NCBI GenBank assembly: GCA_000499405.2 | Contig: HG738139.1 | Span: 4,736,616 to 4,800,615, forward strand | Length of the DNA stretch: 64,000 bases | From: Onchocerca volvulus | Taxonomy: Eukaryota > Nematoda > Chromadorea > Rhabditida > Onchocercidae | Reading direction: 5' to 3' | Notes under the pieces: model-generated | What the model saw: only the letters and a program-made list of their open reading frames with translations | What the model was told of the DNA's origin: nothing | Database searches by the model: none | In this document: positions 61,001-64,000 of the stretch, in pieces | Layout: each line of letters starts with the position of its first letter | Position numbering within the stretch: position 1 is the stretch's first letter | Program-made: the position numbers and the translations under genes

Positions 61001-63978
61001 AAAGTATTACTTAATCTTTGATTAATGAAAAAAGTAGTGGACAGTCTTTTTAAGCAATATTCGAAAAAAAAAAAGAAGGCAAATTATGCAAGCAATGAAA
61101 AAGACTGATATTTCAGGAAATTATATATAGCATAGAGCGAGAAATATTTTGCACGAAATTTCAGAAATTAAAGAAAGCAAAGCGTTGCCAAAGATTTTTT
61201 GCATGCTTGTACAAATTGGTAATTTTTTGAATGCAAATGCAACATTTGGCAATGCTGCCGGATTCAAACTTAATTCACTTTGGAGAATTCTGGACGTGAA
61301 AGCAACGCAGAAAAGTATCACACTTCTTCATTTCATCGCAATGGTTAGTCCATCATTTTTTTCTTCATTGAATACATCTCTGAAACTAAGTTTAAGACAC
61401 TGAGATGTTTATATATATATATCTATAAGCAATTCATAATCATTCAACAATGCTTCATACACAAAAATTTGCCAAGTTGAATATTTTAAAACAAATAATA
61501 CGACTGGATGAGAATTCAAAATTTTGAATAATCATAATCAAGCAATTCAAAATCGAAATTCCTGCTAATGATAAAATTATTCTTTCCTTTTTCGAATATA
61601 ATTTAACAGAGTTTTTTTTTCTTTTCATTTTTTTTTTTTCATTTTTTTCAGCAAGATCGAGAATGCACGGAAAAATTGCTGAATGAATTGTTAACAGTAC
61701 CGGTTGCTGCAAAGTAATTTTTTCTAAAGAACTGAAAATTCTATTCAATAGTTCCGATTCAATTAGCGCAAATTTAAAAATTTTCACAACTATTATTAAT
61801 TGCATAATCCGTCTATTTACTGAATTTCATGACTAGAAATGAAAATCTAATTCGAAATTCTGGATTTCGATCAAACAAGTTTTCACGTTTTAATTGCTTG
61901 CATTATCAATCTCTTCCACCATTGATATCAAATTTAAATGAACTTTTTAAAAATTTTCTAGGCTATCATTGGAATCAATCCGAAATGACGTTCGGACTAT
62001 CAGTGATAAATTGACCAACGTGAGTAGTGAAGTAAGAAAACGTACTGATATTCCCTTTTTTGAAAATATCGCTCAACATTTCACGGTACGTTTTAGCTAT
62101 ATATGCATACATTCAGTTATCGATTTGAAGCTTTGAAAGTTTCCGAAACTTTCGAACGCTTCAGAAACTGCCAATTTTTTTTTCCCAAAAAATATCATAT
62201 TTAAGTTATTTTATTGTATGACTTCACTTATCAGACTTTCCATTTTTCTATGCACAAGTAAAACATCTTTAAATATAACTGACCTAATTTAAAAAAGCAC
62301 ATTTTCCAAAGGAAAAAATGAAGTTACAAACTATTCCGACTAGACTACTTTGGGAAGATAATTGTGTTTGCTATGAGAAATAAATGAATTACATAATCCA
62401 TCAAATTTTAAAGAATTCACGAGAACATATGAAAAGTATGCAAGAACAATTAGAACAAATGGATCATTTGATTTCTTATTTGGCAGCATATTTCTGTGAA
62501 GATGAAAAGCATTTTAAAATTGAAGAATGCTTCAAAATATTGTCTACATTTATCTGTAGGCTTCGAGAAGCGTTAAGCGTACGTTTTCATTTTGTATTTT
62601 GATACTAGCATTTGTTTCTAAGAATTATTCATATATTTTATTGGACTTATTTTCCAGCTAAGTTCTGGGAAGAAGAAGAATAAAGTATAAAATATATTTA
62701 ACAGTGTTAAGTTAAGGAAGAAAAAAAAAATAAGGTATTTCATATTTGTAAAAATCTAAGATTTCTAATTCAAGCAGTCCAATCTTTTGCTTCCTATTTG
62801 ATTGCAATTAAAATATTTGAACAAAAAAGATTCGATTAGTAATTTCTTAATTCTTTTCGTTTCAATTTTCTTCGTTTCCTAATGAGCTATTTGATGACAA
62901 TAATTATTGCTCATTTATTTAATCCTCAAAATCTTTGTTTACTTCAAGAGGATCAGTGAATATTTTAGCAATGTATCAGATGAATTCTCATATGTTTTAA
63001 TGGACGGAACGAATTAACAGATTCAGTTCTTTCGTTACTATATTTTTGCATTCTTAACTATCTACTTTTTACGTGCTTTCCAGAAGGTTAAGTTTTTGAA
63101 TGCCATTTCATACAGGATAATGAAAAACGCGCAAGAAGATTAAAACGCATGGAAGAAAGAGCCTATGTGGAAAATAACGTATCGGATAATTCTTCGAAAT
63201 TTAATTTGTCACAAAAGACAAATAATAATAATAATAATAATAAAACATTGGAAGAACTTTTGGAAAGCGAGTAAGTATATGAAAGCTCTTGAAGATGCTA
63301 GTAATGCTGATGCATTCTTAATATTTTGATTCATTACATTCTGAATCTTACAACTGAACAGAATTAGAACAATTCCATCATTTTCAATCTTGTGCTCTTT
63401 GCAACATTTATGCAATAATGAAAATGGTTGTGCTATCCATTTCTTGTTTATCTACAAAAAAAAAAAAAAAAAAAAAATTCAGTTTGGATTGCAAATTACA
63501 ATCCAATATTTGCAAAAAAAAAAATTTAACAATTTCAAGAAATCTATTTCATTCCATGGACTTGCAGTTCTCATTCGGACATCCGTCACTCGAGACCTCG
63601 TTCAAATATCAATCAAACAAATATTCTGATGAAACGATCGAATGATGAGAGAGAAGATCGTAAAATTGTTCATCGAACAGTTCGTAAACTAACGGATGAA
63701 GTACCTGATGAGGTAAGCTTTGCTTTTTTTTATATGAGCTTTATTGGTAACAGTTGCGTTGATCATACTGATAGTAGCAACGATATGAATTCATTTTTTT
63801 TTTTCTCTTGTCTGATTTTGTGATGAATTAGGGAGATGACATGTCACCAATCATGAAATTGCGAAAACAATCACGAAACAAAAGTGATGCTTATCTGATA
63901 AGAAATAGTCAGAATTTGGATGAATTCCTGGAAGTAGCTGAAAGAGTCGAAAAGAAAATTGTAAAGAAACATGTTGAG
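36777..63978 (+). CDS. INF2-type formin, 5' complete, runs off the right edge
   Basis: Formins nucleate and elongate unbranched actin filaments. Exons: 36777-36858, 40320-40414, 40958-41117, 45671-45704, 55937-56043, 56175-56308, 57236-57385, 57930-58023, 58806-59077, 59417-59483, 59856-60029, 60171-60271, 60562-60748, 61138-61343, 61652-61713, 61962-62085, 62414-62578, 63116-63270, 63568-63712, 63832-63978. All phases join and give 887 codons before the edge. Order: DID-like region (1-254), FH1 with Pro14 and Pro7 runs, FH2 (about 364-738), charged tail. FH2 keeps Ile449 in VSIFLKQFK, GNFLN at 580-584 and Lys596 in AAGFK. The YLAAYFCEDEKHF and DNEKRARRLKR segments resemble mammalian INF2; C. 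elegans relatives are exc-6 and inft-2. The ATG follows an in-frame TGA at 36762. Exons in the DID part, notably 57930-58023, are the least certain. Confidence 0.9.
36859..40319 (+). other. Formin intron 1 (3.5 kb)
   Basis: The donor follows CTTTATG and the acceptor is TTTTAG. It holds AT-rich sequence, small A-runs and a short tandem repeat at 39363-39467. The ORF at 38862-39119 (minus) is low-complexity and unsupported. Confidence 0.6.
39363..39467. repeat. Three-copy tandem repeat of about 36 bp
   Basis: TAAGTTGGAAAT followed by a GACCGCAAAACAGAAA-like segment occurs at about 39363, 39399 and 39436, with increasing divergence. It lies in formin intron 1. Confidence 0.65.
41339..41421. repeat. 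Compound CAG/TAG microsatellite
   Basis: (CAG)12 at 41341-41376 passes directly into (TAG)15 at 41377-41421, with a partial AG unit before. It is intronic. In the AGC/AGT frame it would encode a serine run, which explains a poly-Ser ORF here, but there is no sign that it is translated. Confidence 0.9.
43113..43151. repeat. Poly-T tract of about 39 bases
   Basis: Uninterrupted T-run inside formin intron 3. Other long runs in the window are T at 42739-42762, T at about 44802-44820 and A at 47421-47452. Confidence 0.85.
44622..44780. repeat. MITE-like element with about 22-bp terminal inverted repeats
   Basis: The left end AATACTTAATTCTGGTATTT is matched in reverse complement by the right end AAATACCAGAATTAAATATT, with one or two mismatches. 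It is 159 bp long and non-coding, in formin intron 3. Target-site duplication is not clear. Confidence 0.7.
45004..45117 (+). other. Candidate extra exon of the formin, uncertain
   Basis: Acceptor CTGTAG and donor T followed by GTAAAA bound 114 bp, open in the frame that continues exon 3. The encoded peptide, ending FNYTVEFQPACSILLLSYVT, vaguely resembles the DID segment that I find missing. Joining its end (T) to the next exon (AA TTG) makes TAA, so inclusion would end the protein there. It is either a spurious ORF, a regulated exon, or one whose true downstream partner I have not found. Confidence 0.3.
45705..51792 (+). other. Formin intron 4, part before the Helitron
   Basis: AT-rich intron sequence with no recognisable gene. 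It holds an A-run at 47421-47452 and a two-copy direct repeat near 49413-49585. The ORFs on either strand (for example 50155-50454, minus) are Lys/Asn-rich or hydrophobic and unsupported. The 10.2-kb intron continues to 55936. Confidence 0.55.
49413..49585. repeat. Diverged direct repeat, two units of about 90 bp
   Basis: ATATATAGTGCACATTATACG...TAATACACGTCATACGTAGC is repeated as ATATATACTACGTGGAAACA...TAACACAAGTCAAACTTAGC. Both units go on to ATGCGACC or TACGACAT and a TGTCA or TATCAG stretch. Confidence 0.5.
52042..52087. repeat. (CT)n microsatellite, about 23 units
   Basis: Pure CT dinucleotide run inside Helitron copy 2, preceded by a C-rich CT stretch. The ORF that crosses it (51963-52238) is a chance product. 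Confidence 0.9.
52585..53890 (+). pseudogene. Decayed Helitron helicase C-terminal part (copy 2)
   Basis: Segments in changing frames match Helitron/PIF1-type helicases: SGIAANIAT near 52650, LLDNF.I near 52850, PRSTPADEI near 52940, RAIYNNYDWLSDRTILVAKN near 53200-53265, VEATILTGFFKSEDVPIPRI (53529-53588), MDMPFQFKRLQLPIRLTFSF (53599-53658), GLDLETDCFSHEQLYVACSR (53699-53758). The last is the conserved C-terminal motif. The Walker A region and everything before it are lost: sequence jumps from the upstream GNAII-like segment straight to SGIAANIAT near 52630. Stops and frameshifts show it is dead. Compared with copy 1 it keeps the C-terminal end better. Confidence 0.85.
54120..54368 (-). CDS. 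Antisense ORF inside Helitron copy 2, unrecognised
   Basis: Eighty-two codons from ATG at 54368 to the stop at 54120, on the strand opposite the helicase and between its C-terminus and the element's 3' end. The product has no family I recognise; it includes LICSLVGLEIDSCYYDLKSA and REYPSKLITGYFFLDR, with a normal mix of charged and hydrophobic residues. Copy 1 has matching sequence near 16700-16910 on its plus strand, also antisense to its helicase, but carries a deletion and stops. It may be a captured gene fragment, a real accessory ORF of the family, or chance. Confidence 0.35.
   Translation of the reverse strand: MFLVLGKKLILSNLICSLVGLEIDSCYYDLKSAKSVKRFFVSCVTEMNAVKKFLLTDEECFFVTVIREYPSKLITGYFFLDR
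54604..54628 (+). other. 3' terminal hairpin of Helitron copy 2
   Basis: GTCGGACACG pairs with CGTGGCCGAC over ten positions with one A-G mismatch, around the loop CGAAA. The terminal CTAG follows after nine bases. Confidence 0.85.
54642..55936 (+). other. Formin intron 4, part after the Helitron
   Basis: Non-coding AT-rich sequence, with no recognisable element. It ends at the acceptor CTTTAG before exon 5 (55937). Confidence 0.6.
56309..57235 (+). other. Formin intron 6
   Basis: 0.93 kb of AT-rich sequence without other features. The donor is AAT followed by GTATAA and the acceptor is TTTTTCCAG. Confidence 0.6.
57386..58805 (+). other. Formin introns 7 and 8 around a weakly supported exon (57930-58023)
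   Basis: Between the DID end (57385) and the FH1 exon (58806) the phase must change from 0 to 1. Only the open stretch 57930-58023, with charged residues (KIGEEVEDKKDELIK), does this. Its acceptor (TTTTTTTGAAG) is poor, so this exon is an inference from phase and openness. The rest is AT-rich and non-coding. Confidence 0.55.
58856..58939 (+). other. FH1 proline-rich region of the formin
   Basis: Fourteen prolines in a row (58856-58897), then SLETSGG, then seven prolines (58919-58939). FH1 regions bind profilin-actin and feed monomers to FH2. The run is short for a formin. The region is followed by LQLNVKGSK and then MKQIQWTKIP, the start of the FH2 lasso. Confidence 0.9.
59041..62578 (+). 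other. FH2 domain of the formin (exons 9-17)
   Basis: Residues about 364-738: lasso MKQIQWTKIP with Trp369, linker and knob (VWMSSARL, LNFDELESMF), VSIFLKQFK with Ile449, a LRAILPD segment, AEQFFLSLLTVSDY, a LPKIFCMLVQIGNFLN block, AAGFK with Lys596, SITLLHFIA, and a final helical part ending CFKILSTFICRLREAL. Ile449 and Lys596 match the two residues most used to test actin binding in formins. The length is normal for FH2. Confidence 0.9.
63116..63978 (+). other. Formin C-terminal tail, incomplete
   Basis: After FH2 comes a charged run (DNEKRARRLKRMEERAYVEN), seven Asn from (AAT)7 near 63221-63241, then KTLEELLESE and Lys/Arg-rich segments. In INF2 a WH2/DAD motif follows; I do not see a clear one before the window ends. 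The last exon seen ends at 63978 with a GTAGGA donor, so the gene continues to the right. Confidence 0.75.
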
Positions 63979-64000
63979 GTAGGATCATCTTATTCTTTTC

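Noticed and set aside
1..64000. tRNA, rRNA, spliced-leader genes, telomeric repeats or CRISPR arrays
   Set aside because: I looked for tRNA-like T-loop motifs, TTAGGC runs and regularly spaced repeats and saw none; a covariance-model search would be needed to exclude diverged tRNAs.

Overview
This looks like nuclear DNA of a nematode. It is strongly AT-rich, genes are split into many short exons (mostly 60-270 bp), and splice acceptors follow the T-rich ...TTTTCAG pattern usual in nematodes. The gene types (a class-9 membrane adenylyl cyclase and an INF2-type formin) are animal. The introns reach 10 kb and the gene spacing is loose, which would suit a parasitic, clade III-like nematode, but that placement is inference. 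There are no operons, rRNA or tRNA genes, CRISPR arrays or bacterial signals.

Layout. (1) 2365-13647, plus strand: a complete membrane-bound adenylyl cyclase of the AC9 class (ACY-1-like). I reconstruct 23 exons with consistent reading phase, giving 1303 codons plus a stop. One intron appears to use a GC donor. (2) 13648-36776: a gene-poor stretch. It holds a Helitron copy on the minus strand (16450 to about 19440), diverged tandem repeats, a decayed C2H2 zinc-finger pseudogene (about 22800-23130), a Helitron 5' end fragment (23704), fold-back MITE-like elements and a dispersed repeat pair. (3) 36777 to beyond 63978, plus strand: an INF2-type formin with DID, FH1 and FH2 regions, running off the right edge. 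Twenty phase-consistent exons give 887 codons so far. Its 10.2-kb intron holds a second Helitron (51793-54641) in sense orientation.

Function. The two genes are unrelated in pathway as far as the sequence shows. The cyclase would make cAMP at the membrane under G-protein control. The formin would nucleate and elongate actin filaments. No shared regulation is visible.

The most unusual feature is the Helitron family. Both larger copies lack a visible Rep (HUH) domain and keep different parts of a broken Helitron/PIF1-type helicase. Both have a canonical 3' hairpin followed by CTAG and a T. Copy 2 carries an inverted copy of the 5' terminal motif just inside its 3' end, and copy 1 keeps a diverged version of the same arrangement, so the element has long imperfect subterminal inverted repeats. 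Copy 2 also carries an 82-codon antisense ORF that I cannot assign.
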